Below, piece by piece: positions 55,401-64,000 of a stretch of DNA of 64,000 nucleotides. The stretch's first letter is position 1; every line of letters starts with the position of its first letter. Source of the DNA: Phoronis australis (lineage: Eukaryota; Phoronida; Phoronidae); NCBI GenBank assembly GCA_002633005.1, contig NMRA01000190.1, forward strand, positions 91,625-155,624, read 5' to 3'. The position numbers and the translations under genes were made by a program. The notes under the pieces were generated by a model that saw only the letters and a list, made by a program, of their open reading frames with translations, was not told the origin of the DNA and searched no databases.

Positions 55401-58400
55401 AGTTTAGGGTTGGCCACCCCGGTAAACTTTGAATTGTTGATGGTTTTTGTTGGTAATGAAAGTAGAATCTTATCATAGCAAGGAATATTATGGCACTGAT
55501 TTTATTATAAGAGTGTGAGGCCTAGTTTGATTTTTTTTGTTAGCTCAACAGAGCAAAATGCAGCTTTAAAATTGTATATGGTGTTGAAAAAAATGAAGAG
55601 AAAAAGAAATGAAGAGCAGTACGATTTCATTCACTGCACCACCTGGTGGCGTGTCACAAAATCAACAGTGAGGTGTCCACAGAAATCGGAAAGGTGCCCT
55701 GCATACCNNNNNNNNNNNNNNNNNNNNNNNNNNNNNNNNNNNNNNNNNNNNNNNNNNNNNNNNNNNNNNNNNNNNNNNNNNNNNNNNNNNNNNNNNNNNN
55801 NNNNNNNNNNNNNNNNNNNNNNNNNNNNNNNNNNNNNNNNNNNNNNNNNNNNNNNNNNNNNNNNNNNNNNNNNNNNNNNNNNNNNNNNNNNNNNNNNNNN
55901 NNNNNNNNNNNNNNNNNNNNNNNNNNNNNNNNNNNNNNNNNNNNNNNNNNNNNNNNNNNNNNNNNNNNNNNNNNNNNNNNNNNNNNNNNNNNNNNNNNNN
56001 NNNNNNNNNNNNNNNNNNNNNNNNNNNNNNNNNNNNNNNNNNNNNTTTTGCGACCTGGCATTTATGAATGCGAGCTGGATTTTGGAAATGCGACCTGGGA
56101 TTCTGGCTAGGTCGCAAAATGCGACCTGGCGATTTTAATAGCGTCGAGCCCTGGTGTTGGTAAATTGTAGAGTGTGGTCTCCATTTGAATTCCAGAAACT
56201 CTGGCAGTGTTTACCCAGCAACCAGCCAAACATTGTATCAGTCTGTTTAAGTAAAGATATTCTGGTTTGTTAGCAATGCATGTTGTGAATTAGATAAATG
56301 AAGACTTACCATGATGTTTTCAAAAGGTACTTTGATCACAGTTATCTCTGTTGTTTGAGGGTAAATCGAAACTCTGCAGTTGCCCAATAATAGCAACAAC
56401 TACAAAATGTCCCACAGTTCAGGTTTCTAGAAACTCAGTTTGAAAGCAGGTATGACAAAAAAGTGTTGAAAATGGGCAGTTAAAAAGATAGTTGATGAAA
56501 TGTGAAGACTCCTGGAGATTTGCAGTTACCTTGAAGTCTCCCACAGCCTATGAATTTATGGCGCGTTTTTTATACTGACATTGTTACTTCAAGTGCTCTA
56601 ATCTGAAATGCACCATTTTACCTCTCTTTCTGTCAAGCGCCGTTTTTGATTTTTGAAAGGCCTACTATGATTTTCACCAAACGTTATTTGCATTTAACAT
56701 TGAATCTAAACTTTCCAGCCCTTTATTTTTGTTAAGAAATTCAGTCTAAGAAGTTGAACTTTTCTGTTGTGTTGTGTCTGTGATTTAAAAAAAATTATGA
56801 TAGTTATTTTTTTTCTTAGTCAAGAGTTGCAGGTTTTCCAAGCACAAGAATCAGTACCTCTTATCTCATTATAGCCAAGTTGACCCTTGTCTCTGCCTCC
56901 CTGGATGAAAATTCACCTTCACAGTGAATGCTCTAGGCGTGTGTTTATCGCTCAGAATTGTTCATTGTCAAATGGACCCTTTGTACATTTACCTGTTGGT
57001 GGGTGGACCTGTATTTGTCTTGTATAGGTCAATACATTGCTTGATGATCACACAGTTCTTGGAATTACATGTTTACACACTAGGTGGGTTTCTGCTGTGC
57101 TCTGGGAAATGTAAAGCTTGAGGGAGAATATTTTTTTCTCTGTTACTTTAAAGTGAGACTGTGTGTGTTTTGCAGATGCAAAAATTGCTTCAAATTAAGC
57201 TTTCTTCTCAGGCACTTGAAAGTGAAACTGTGTTTGCTTTTGGTAGTGGAACAATTGCTTGAGCCTTAAAAATAAGAGAAATCAAGTCCGAGGCAGTTAA
57301 ACACGCCAAAAATACCACCTAGGCACTCTTTCCCAGTCGTAGCACAGTTTTACAAAGGTAGATGTTTAACCTGACTTTATTATAGAATATATCTTGAACT
57401 ATTAGTTCAAACTCTTCTGAGAAATGCAAAATAAAAATGAGAGTTGTCATTCAAATACGACCATGTCCCAATGCAATGGCGACACTTGTTATGAGCTCAG
57501 AACACACACGCACACGTACACACGTGGAAACTCTTAGCAAGTCATTGATGGTGGTGGTGAAACATTTGCGTGATTTGCAAACAAGTGTTAACAATAAACC
57601 TTCCTTTTTGTGTGAAAAGTTTTGGACGTGTCCGTGACAAGTAATTTGTTGACTAGATTTCATGAATTCAATACACAATGATTTTAAACTTTTCGTGACA
57701 TTCCAACTATTTTGCTTATTTAGGCCACACAGCTTACTGTTTGTTAATACAACTCCACGGAGAAGAATTGAACATTTTGATTTGGAACAGCTCCCTCTCT
57801 TGAATTGTGACGCTCCGTGAAATGTGAATCAACTGTCGATTGCTTTTCCAAAGGTTTTGTGCTGCATTATGGGTACCGGGTTACTCATTACACCATAGTC
57901 CTGACCAACTCAATACTGTCTCAGTATCTCCCTCATAGGTTGTGGTCTCTGACTTTCTTGTACCATCTAGTGAATGTCTGTAGGACAGCCTGGTTTCTGG
58001 TGCTGTTAGATATTGCTGATGATACCCGTGTACCTGGTGTTGGACATTTATTGATGATTTATTCGTTCAACGCAGAGGACTCTTATCGTAAGCAAGTGGT
58101 CATCGACGGTGAGACGTGTCTACTGGACATTCTGGACACAGCTGGTCAAGAAGAGTACAGGTAACTAATGACCCCTATTGACCAATGAGTGGTTTGTGTG
58201 GTGTCCACTTATCTGTGTAAGCTTGTGAACAGAGAAGTTGATAATGCAAGCTATTGTCATGTAAGGCAGAATTTGTTTTGTCAATGACGCAGACTTCTCT
58301 TGCCCAGTTCACATTGGTGCACAAGGTTTGGCACCTCGCAATCTTCCAATTTCAGCAACGGTTGTATTTGAACACTTTATTTTCTGAAAATACAGTACAG

Positions 58401-61400
58401 CCACTGAATTATTAGACTCTCTCCGGTGTCTCTCCGGTCTAGCCACCCGTGACCGTAACCGGAGACAGACCGGAGAGTGAGACGTGAATCAATCGTGACA
58501 GCTGGCGTAAGCCTAAGCGTGACTGTACCCGGAGCTTACCGTGAGTTAGGCGTGAACGAAGTGCGAGCCAGGCGTGAGTTTACCTGCATCGCAGATGAAA
58601 AAGTAATTTATTAAAATTATATCAGTAACTAGCAGTGATGTGTGTATTCTCATAGACTTTTGCTCATGTGAGGTTTATTTTTTTTGAAATCGTCACGTTC
58701 AGCAAAAGACCAAAATTTCTTTCTCAAATCTTAAGTCACTTCAGGAAACAGACCTGTGGACTCTACTTTTCACTTATATATAGTAATTTGTTTTTTATAT
58801 AAACTAATAAAGAATCTTAACACGCGTGTACATGGCGGAAATATTCAATTGCCTTCACGATATGAAGGAGCATAGCATGTCAATTCTGAGCACATTGATC
58901 CCAAGTTCCGACTTCATGCAGAGAAAACTGATCGTGCCCATGCATTTGACGAGTCAAACAGATCACTGCTATTATTATTTTAGTGAAGAAGTACCCCGGG
59001 GATACTGTGAACTCAGTCGAAACGCATTTACTACAGGGAGGGGGCTACAAATAATTAAACTGCACTACGGATTGAGGACTTTTTAGTCAAAAAATTTGCT
59101 TGCAGTAAGGGATGGGTATGTCAGAATGGCGGCCTATTGAAATTTTCTTTACGCTAGTGCGGTGCAAAAATTTACGGAGTGACACAATACTTCACAAGAT
59201 GCGTATGCTATTTTAGGGCAAATTAACTATATCCAGCTGTGACGAGTTTCATGGAGTCCACAGCCATGTAAAGACGACTCTGGACACAGGGTCGCGTATA
59301 TTCGTATTTACTAACCGTGGTTACTGTACATGTATGTCGTTGATGGGACTGGCTCTTAAGTCGTAAATAGAAAATGTACATTAACCGTAACACAAGATGA
59401 GCTGAAGGAAGACGTTTCAGAACAACACGTAGAATTACAAAGTTAGTCGGAACCCAAGTGTGATAGATGACTGCTTGCAAAGATACTCTATAATATACTA
59501 TAATGTTTTTGCAACTTGTCCGAAACGACAGGCAATCAAGACATTACGTGTATTTTTATCGATTAGCCCGGTGCCCTATCATGGTTACCACAGCTACTGA
59601 AGGTGTGAAGAAAGCCTGAGTAAATCGTGAACTAAACCGGAGGTAAGCGTGAGGACTACCCGAAGAGTAGGCGTGAGGCGACCGTGACTGATTTCTGTCA
59701 TGCCTGCGTTCCGGTTGCGGTCCGGTCTGGCCAGGCGTGAGGTAGCCCGGACGAAGTCTAAAAATTCAGTGGCTGTACTGTAGTTGCAGTTATCTACTAA
59801 GTTGTTTAAAGTCCTACCTTTTTGCCAAAGCACGGAGAAATACTAACATTTGGTTTAAATGTTAAGAGTGGAAGTGTATCTTGCTTAGTCTAGAATCAGG
59901 GGCTGGAAATGATTCTATGACCACACCTCTAAATTCCAGCTACAATCCTCTAAACACCCAGCCCCGGACCAACAAACACAAAACTCGTGCTACAGATTGC
60001 ATACTGGTGACCCTGAACTCCACACATACACTGAAAATACCCACTACCATGCATCCAAACTGTACAGACACCAATGTCCTGTGTGTTGGGTGGTATTGGC
60101 TGATCCTGGACTAGGGCTCGGGGGATGGAAGTTAGAATGTAGAGGTGCGACCATGAAATCATTACCACCCCCTGGGAATAGATCACTCTTCTCATTCTGT
60201 GACTAGTGTAGAGCAGTCTAACATGGCTTTAGCAGTGAAAATGTCAGCCATGAGTTTACAATGCATGTATGATCAATTAAATGTTTGGCAAAAATTCTTT
60301 GAAATATTGTAGTTTTATTTTATCAACTGTCTCGACATAATTAACAGCTTATTATTTTAAGTGACTTCTTATTTAAGTGACACAAGTGTAACATTTTTCA
60401 AGCCTCAAAAGTGGGGCCTACTATACTGAATATTTTGGGATTGTTTTATATCATTTTTAAAAGAATCTGTACTGCAAGGCTGTCATCAAAGTTTTAAAGG
60501 GGCAGCTTAAAGTTGATGAATCTTTGTTTTTTTACCTCTTTTGATTGGTTTGAATTTGAAACTAGACAAGATTTTATGAGTTTTCACTTAGATTTGAATT
60601 TTTTTCATTAATAGTTGAAGTAATTTTTCTAGAAACACTCAATTAAAAATTTCTGTGATCATTGGTTATTACAGAATGCAAGGACTTACAGCTGGGGTAC
60701 TTTTGTACTCTGTTTATAGATCATGATTTGTTTCAATGTATAACATAAAAAAATTGTTAATTTGCGTTTTAACAATGACTGTCTTATTTGCCAAATTCGG
60801 GCTCAGCAACTTATGGCCTTGAAAGGTAGTAAAAGCCATTTAAGCAGTTGCATTTATATGAAATTGAACAAAAACCTGACTGTACTCTCTTACATTTGTC
60901 GTTTATAAATAAGATTTTATTTACAATTCAAAATGTTTCAGTAAACGTTGACAGTGTCCTATGTCTGTTTAGTTGTTGTCTCCCCTTACAGTGCTATGCG
61001 AGACCAGTACATGCGAACTGGGGAGGGGTTTCTCTGTGTGTTCGCCGTAAATAACTCCAAGTCATTTGAAGACATCAACCAATATAGGGAACAAATAAAG
61101 CGAGTTAAGGATGCTGATGAAGTGCCTATGGTCTGTAAGTAGCCATCCTGCGGAGTTCAGGTGTCAAGATATACGGCATGACTGTACAAATAATGCAATG
61201 ATGGAGCTGTTACCTCTAGCGGTATTTTTGACATGTTGAACTGACCTATTCTTAGCTTGTAGTTACAGGTCTGTGCACCTCTGAAAGCACAAACAATTGC
61301 AGCCCTACTTGCGTTGGAAAAACTTTTGTTCAATCATCATGTTACAACTGCCAGGCCTTGATATGCTGTTTTTTCTGCACCAGTCAACATCTTGCCCGGT

Positions 61401-62588
61401 TCCTGAAGTAGCTTTGTTCATTTTCACATGGTTTCTGTATCTCTTATCTTGCTTTGGGTATGTACTTGGATGGGGTACACAAGACCTCTCAAAATGCTTT
61501 TGAATGTCATGGTATGCTGTTCAATTATTGGGCTCATAATCACGGCCAGTTACCCCCTGTTGAGTTATGGGCGTTCATTTCTTTTGCACAAAGGACAGTA
61601 GACAATCATGCCACTTGCAGTTCTAAAATCAATTTCAAGCTCCTTACTTGATTAGTAGTAGTTTCTGGGCTTTCTAAGCACTAGGTTGACTTGTACAGGT
61701 GGGTGATTTTATGCCTGTGCATGGCTTCAAGTAATAACAAACTGGCTGCTCATCTCAAGCCCAGAAATTATGTCTTGTCTGAGCCAGGAGCAAGCTGAGT
61801 GAGACCAAACTTGTAATGGAATGTGTATGAAGCAAAAATGAGCCTTTTTGGCAGGAGGCTAGGTCATAGCGGCTTTAAAAAAGATAGCAATAGGATTACT
61901 TGGCTAAACGTTATAACATCCACTTGAATCCATTGACGAGATCACTTGATTTGTTTCCAGTGGTGGGTAACAAAGTGGATCTGACCACACGGACCGTTGA
62001 CACGAATCAGGCAAAGCAGGTAGCCACCACATTCGGTATACAGTACGTGGAGACATCGGCGAAGACACGGCAAGGCGTTGACGAAGCATTTTACACACTA
62101 GTTAGGGAAATAAGGAAGTTTGTAAGTTATCAAATAAATGCCAGCATATTGCTTTTCATTTTTGCTTGAATGCTTTATCAGTGGCTTATTAACTAAAAAT
62201 TAAAAAAATATCCAATACTAGTTTTCTGGTAGGAGACATATCCCTTGTGCACCCTGATATCTAACAGAAAATGCCAAGACAACAAATGGAAAAAAATTAT
62301 CGCACATATTCCTCGAACGTGCCTGGAGCCGTTTCTTGTTTTTTTTCTTTAGGTCTTAACTCGTAGTTTTATTAATACCTCCTACAATCAAAGTTTGGGA
62401 AATAAAATTGGGATAGTTTTGTATCTAAACTATTAAATCCACTGAGAAGCAAGAAACCATTAATCTTCTTCATTCAGTTTCTGAGTTTTATGTCAGTGTA
62501 CTAGTTTTATGGTATTTTGAATGTGTTGCAGAAAGATAGAAAAGGAAAAAAGGTAAAGAACAAGAAACGAAAGTGCAGCCTTCTATAA
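31420..62588 (+). CDS. RAS: Ras small GTPase (KRAS/HRAS/NRAS-type), gene with six visible coding exons and one missing exon
   Basis: Joined exons encode a 184-residue Ras (173 residues wholly or partly visible). Visible: [10 protein letters not shown], then AGGVGKS (P-loop, Gly12 and Gly13 intact), [14 protein letters not shown] (switch II, Gln61 present), the NKVD guanine-specificity motif (human NKCD), ETSAK, and a polybasic tail ending CSLL. Known role: membrane-anchored GTP/GDP switch that activates Raf-MAPK and PI3K. The exon for residues 27-37 (switch I/effector loop) is absent from readable sequence and may lie in the gap at 55708-56045. The tail is lysine-rich, as in KRAS4B. By known CAAX rules a final Leu favours geranylgeranylation. 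Visible introns fall in codons 11 (phase 1), 27 (phase 2), 65 (phase 2) and 113 (phase 1), after 37 (phase 0 on the conserved reading) and after 166 (phase 0). Confidence 0.95.
32891..33657. repeat. 383-bp direct duplication joined by a single N (probable assembly artefact)
   Basis: 32891-33273 and 33275-33657 are almost identical (one difference noticed: CATTGATAG versus CATTGGTAG), separated by one N at 33274. Both copies start CTGGCTGCAAATCTCGG and end TTTGGCTATTAT. The pattern fits two contig ends, or two haplotypes, that overlap but were not merged. Confidence 0.85.
33859..35253. mobile_element. Non-autonomous DNA transposon, CAGGGCTCGA ends, 5-bp target duplication (hAT5-like), copy 1
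   Basis: Left end TTCTA|CAGGGCTCGACATAAC and right end ATAGCATCGAGCCCTG|TTCTA form imperfect TIRs with an exact 5-bp duplication. Subterminal DNA carries many copies of a GCGACCTG / AAATGCGAGCTG motif on both sides. 1395 bp; no transposase-like frame. CAGGG ends are typical of hAT elements; 5-bp rather than 8-bp duplications occur in the hAT5 group. Confidence 0.8.
36494..36984. mobile_element. hAT-like MITE with 8-bp target duplication and GGGCGTCC repeats
   Basis: TAGGCCTTTATCCAG at the left and TGTATAAAGGCCTG at the right are inverted copies, flanked on both sides by CTCCCACT (36486-36493 and 36985-36992). GGGCGTCY occurs five times inside, concentrated near both ends. 491 bp, no coding frame. 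Confidence 0.8.
37968..38021. repeat. 54-bp near-perfect palindromic hairpin
   Basis: AGCTCAATGCATTTATATTA at the left is mirrored by AATCCAAATGCATTGAGCT at the right, with TTAAATCAG/CTGATTTAA as the inner pair and only GA at the centre. Mismatched bases are limited to ATA versus TCC. Confidence 0.85.
40609..42101. mobile_element. TA-flanked non-autonomous element with CCRTATTCRCCCTAATAA ends
   Basis: Left TA|CCATATTCACCCTAATAATC and right CTTATTAGGGCGAATACGG|TA are inverted copies over about 22 bp with a TA on each side, as in Tc1/mariner-type elements. Reading frames inside do not resemble a transposase. 1493 bp. Confidence 0.6.
42421..43110. repeat. CTAGTGGC-containing dispersed repeat fragments
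   Basis: GTGCCCCCTAGTGGCG at 42445-42460 (reverse complement CGCCACTAGGGGGCAC) and GACACTAGGTGGCAC at 43096-43110 resemble the cores in the 14.7-15.6 kb repeat. A similar core lies at 40501-40514. The flanking TTTGACC and TTTTTATT words recur at 40480-40520 and 42430-42470. Confidence 0.55.
43627..44101. repeat. Long imperfect inverted repeat (arms about 200 bp) built from CCAGGACNNAAAATTTATCA words
   Basis: Left arm words from CATAGCCCACAGAC, ATGTATGGGAACCCAAAGC, AATTCCAGGACACAAATT, GAATGAAATTCTCTGCTGG to CAAAACCAAAATTTATC appear in reverse complement and in reverse order from about 44101 down to 43930. The inner part repeats CCTGGCRTGATAAATTTT-like units on one strand and their complement on the other. 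It lies wholly in Ras intron 1 and would be transcribed. Confidence 0.8.
48304..49615. mobile_element. Non-autonomous DNA transposon, CAGGGCTCAACA ends, 5-bp target duplication (hAT5-like), copy 2
   Basis: Left end TTATG|CAGGGCTCAACAATAAC and right end GTTAGTGTTGAGCCCTG|TTATG match as a 17-bp TIR with one mismatch and an exact 5-bp duplication. Its subterminal motif is ACTTGCCCG/CGGGCAAGT, different from copy 1 though the outer ends are shared. 1312 bp; no transposase-like frame. Confidence 0.85.
49623..49669. repeat. (GT)n microsatellite with GTGC interruptions
   Basis: About 47 bp of GTGTGT with two GTGCGTGTG interruptions, immediately right of the transposon ending at 49615. Confidence 0.95.
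50469..50517 (+). CDS. RAS: Ras coding exon 2, 49-nt P-loop exon (residues 11-27)
   Basis: Acceptor TCTTACAG; completes Ala11 and encodes [15 protein letters not shown] plus two bases (CA) of codon 27. Donor CCA|GTGAGT, phase 2. Lys16 and Ser17, which contact phosphate and magnesium in Ras, are present. Confidence 0.95.
52069..52191. mobile_element. Small inverted-repeat element with 17-bp perfect arms
   Basis: GATTCTATTGCTGTTAA at the left and TTAACAGCAATAGAATC at the right are perfect inverses about 90 nt apart. Weaker pairing extends outward (CATAATATTACTT versus AAGTATTATGG). Related words occur at 13300-13330 and 55460-55490, suggesting one MITE family. Confidence 0.6.
55708..56045. other. 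Assembly gap of 338 Ns, probable site of the missing Ras exon
   Basis: The only long gap between Ras exon 2 (ends 50517) and the exon at 58078. The exon for residues 27-37 should be about 29-31 nt (end of His27 through Glu37, motif F-V-D-E-Y-D-P-T-I-E). A read of every GAYGAR on the plus strand between 50518 and 58077 found none followed by a Tyr codon. The right edge of the gap abuts a CAGGGCTCGA-family transposon end, so repeats may have caused the break. Confidence 0.6.
56046..56154. mobile_element. Right end of a third CAGGGCTCGA-family element, truncated by the assembly gap
   Basis: Sequence after the gap repeats the GCGACCTGG / AATGCGAGCTGG subterminal motifs of copy 1 and ends GCGTCGAGCCCTG at about 56152. 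The last 50 bases (GTCGCAAAATGCGACCTGGCGATT...) are nearly the same as 35210-35253. The left end is not visible. Confidence 0.8.
58078..58160 (+). CDS. RAS: Ras coding exon (residues 38-65)
   Basis: Encodes [20 protein letters not shown] then TAGQEEY and two bases of codon 65. The acceptor may be CGCAG (58075) or CGCAGAG (58077); the latter gives the phase-0 boundary after Glu37 known from vertebrate Ras genes. Donor CAG|GTAACT. Confidence 0.95.
58161..60991 (+). other. RAS: Ras intron between the switch II exons: contents
   Basis: Half of this intron is the TA-flanked element at 58396-59780. The remaining AT-rich sequence shows nothing recognisable. Confidence 0.6.
58396..59780. mobile_element. 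Non-autonomous element with about 26-36 bp TIRs and TA target duplication (Tc1/mariner-like ends)
   Basis: Left TA|CAGTACAGCCACTGAATTAT and right AATTCAGTGGCTGTACTG|TA are inverted copies, the match continuing through TTAGACT to CCGG with few mismatches. CAGT next to TA is characteristic of Tc1/mariner ends. Both subterminal zones (about 58425-58580 and 59610-59755) carry many CGTGA/CGGAG words at about 10-13-bp spacing, in the same orientation at both ends. 1385 bp, no transposase frame. Confidence 0.85.
60992..61134 (+). CDS. RAS: Ras coding exon (residues 65-113)
   Basis: Acceptor CCCCTTACAG with a good pyrimidine tract; completes Ser65, then [40 protein letters not shown] and ADEVPMV. 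Donor TCT|GTAAGT, phase 1 in codon 113. Confidence 0.95.
61135..62531 (+). other. RAS: Last two Ras introns (61135-61960 and 62122-62531)
   Basis: Nothing beyond ordinary AT-rich intron sequence was seen in either. The exon between them (61961-62121) is listed separately. Confidence 0.6.
61961..62121 (+). CDS. RAS: Ras coding exon (residues 113-166)
   Basis: Acceptor TTGTTTCCAG; completes Leu113, then [40 protein letters not shown] and [13 protein letters not shown]. Residue 118 is Val where human Ras proteins have Cys. Donor TTT|GTAAGT, phase 0. Confidence 0.95.
62532..62588 (+). CDS. RAS: Ras terminal coding exon, hypervariable tail and CAAX box (residues 167-184)
   Basis: Acceptor GTGTTGCAG; encodes [18 protein letters not shown] and TAA at 62586-62588. 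Eleven of the 14 residues before the cysteine are Lys or Arg, a KRAS4B-like membrane-binding tail. CSLL is the prenylation box. No upstream palmitoylation cysteine is present in the tail. Confidence 0.94.
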   Translation, partial: KDRKGKKVKNKKRKCSLL

Positions 62589-63850
62589 GTATCTGTCCTT
62601 CATTGGTGACTTGTAGATGAGCGTTCTATTGGTCAGCTTGGACTAACGTTTGACATATTTTGGGGAGGATGCACTTGTCAACCTCAACTCTTGTATCCAG
62701 GAAACATGACGTGGAGATGGATTAGAGGAAGAATTTGTAATTGTTCGATTTATTATGCGAGACGCATTCAATTGTTTTGATTTTCAGTTCTATGTCCATT
62801 GTTGTATTAAGAATTTGACATTATATTATCCAATGTTCAATTAACCAGGTGACAACAGGTGCATTTCTACCTTTAATGTTTAAAAATCAGTTCTGCACAT
62901 CCTTGTTAAAGGCCCAGGCGTAAGTTTTAGGGAATTAAGTTGTTCTTTCACAAGTCGTATGAGATAAGGATGGCGTGGCTCTCGACTGGCACGGTCTGTT
63001 CCATAACACTTACACATACACATGAATGTATAGCTATTTTTAATTATTTCATACTGAAATCATTGCTGTCAATTTTACTAATGATTGAATATTGCTCGTT
63101 CTAATGAAGGAACAGAAAATCATGGATCTCGCTGAAGAGTGTTTAGTAATGCTCTGAAAATGAATGAATCGTGTTGAGAGTTGTGAGTTTCATTTGAATT
63201 GTAGGTTTAACCATTGTTGTCAAATACTTCGGATAGGTGGCAGTGTCATATTTTTGTGGCTATTTGAACTTGATTAGTGGTATGATTGAATTTTGAAAAT
63301 ACTATGGGGATTTATATTTTTATACGGTCACTTATGTTTTTGAGTGGCACTCGTAAATCTAATGTTCTGCTGACGCTCTAGGAACAGCAGTATTAACAAT
63401 GAAAACAGTAAAGCTTGTAATAGAAGCCCAGATGTTTATTTAGTGCAGTCATGTTGCAGGCCCTGTCTCTATTAGGAAGACAGTTATTGGAGACTTGCTT
63501 GTTAATGGACCCGTCCTGGATTGAACTCTCCTCTTTCATGGAGGTAGAAAAACGTATTGCATGATTGACCTACTTTTCAAAGTGGGCATTGTAGCTCAAT
63601 ATGCTTGCATCGCAATGATGAATTACATCATAATTAGGATATGAGACCGTCACTAGTATATTTCATGGGCGGCCCCCAACTTTTTTCAGTGCTGTGTCGC
63701 CCGTGTATTTGTCAGTGAAGCAGCAGGGCAAGTGCTTGACACATTTTGCATTTTGGGTATATACCTTAGAATGAGAGTGTTGCTATGCTATTTCAGGATG
63801 GATCTATTAGGTCAAAGCTATGATAATAAACAGTGAAAAGTGACCTCAGT
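62589..63850 (+). other. RAS: Ras 3' UTR with candidate poly(A) signal
   Basis: AT-rich, no coding frame. AATAAA at 63825-63830 is the first clear signal seen after the stop. A SINE-like piece lies inside (see 63500-63650). The transcript end is inferred. Confidence 0.45.
63500..63650 (+). repeat. SINE-like dispersed repeat, copy 2, with tRNA-like head
   Basis: 63528-63572 matches the repeat at 24119-24190. It is followed by GGGCATTGTAGCTCAATATGC (A-box-like TAGCTCAAT) and GGATATGAGACCGTC, a degenerate B box about 45 nt later. Too diverged for a functional tRNA. Confidence 0.45.
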
Positions 63851-64000
63851 CAGTTGTCGACTCCAAGGTTACAAATCTATCTCTGACCTGACTTGTATTG
63901 GAGACCAAATGTTTACTAGTTCCAGTTCTCCCAACTTGTAATAATGACTGGTTGCTAGTAAACGCAGGCTTTTGTTGGAAGCTTTACAGCACATGGTGAA
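63851..64000. other. Window end, nothing recognised
   Basis: No coding frame or repeat identified in the last 150 bases. Confidence 0.5.

Larger units (their letters stand above)
50518..58077 (+). other. RAS: Ras introns around the missing exon: contents
   Basis: Unique-looking AT-rich sequence plus a repeat fragment related to 29.9 kb (51055-51150), a 34-bp direct duplication (about 51980-52047), an inverted-repeat element (52069-52191), the 338-N gap and the transposon end at 56046-56154. A palindromic CACCACCTGGTGGCG lies at 55638-55652. No nested gene seen. Confidence 0.55.

Noticed and set aside
55515-56138. Long frames spanning the N run
   Set aside because: They exist only because Ns contain no stops; no real coding evidence on either side.
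57817-58164. 115-residue plus-strand frame ending in Ras sequence
   Set aside because: Only the part after 58077 is Ras; the upstream part is intron read-through with an acceptor between.

Overview
The window is nuclear DNA of an intron-rich animal. Proteins are split into many short exons with GT..AG introns, there are single-N and run-of-N assembly gaps, and introns are full of small DNA transposons and SINE-like pieces. The two recognisable proteins are animal-type, but exon cutting and repeat content do not look vertebrate. A marine invertebrate (non-vertebrate deuterostome or lophotrochozoan) is my best guess; the sequence does not settle the phylum.

Layout. (1) 2-427, plus strand: the last coding part of an unidentified gene whose protein ends in a Pro-Glu-rich repeat and a basic tail, followed by its 3' UTR to about 1.45 kb. 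(2) About 1.45-5.2 kb: convergent intergenic DNA with no gene seen. (3) 5921-27827, minus strand: a complete TGFBRAP1 (Vps3-like, CORVET tethering complex) gene. I could join 21 coding exons in phase into 864 residues, close to the roughly 860 of human TGFBRAP1. (4) About 27.9-30.6 kb: a head-to-head promoter interval, GC/CpG-richer toward its right side, with repeat fragments. (5) 31420-62588, plus strand: a Ras GTPase gene (KRAS/HRAS/NRAS type) spread over more than 31 kb. Six coding exons are visible. The short exon for residues 27-37 (switch I/effector loop) is not in the readable sequence and probably lies in the 338-base gap at 55708-56045. The 3' UTR runs to a poly(A) signal near 63825.

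The two genes have related but separate roles: TGFBRAP1 in early-endosome tethering and receptor traffic, Ras in growth-factor signalling. Nothing shows co-regulation beyond their divergent arrangement.

The most unusual signals are: a 60-bp tandem array that copies the 3' end of TGFBRAP1 exon 4 together with its splice donor, giving four identical donors spaced so that every choice stays in frame; a 440-bp intronic repeat carrying regularly placed CTCF-like cores; and a set of transposon families that can be delimited by terminal inverted repeats and target duplications, including one with CAGGGCTCRA ends and 5-bp duplications. No bacterial, viral or CRISPR features were seen.
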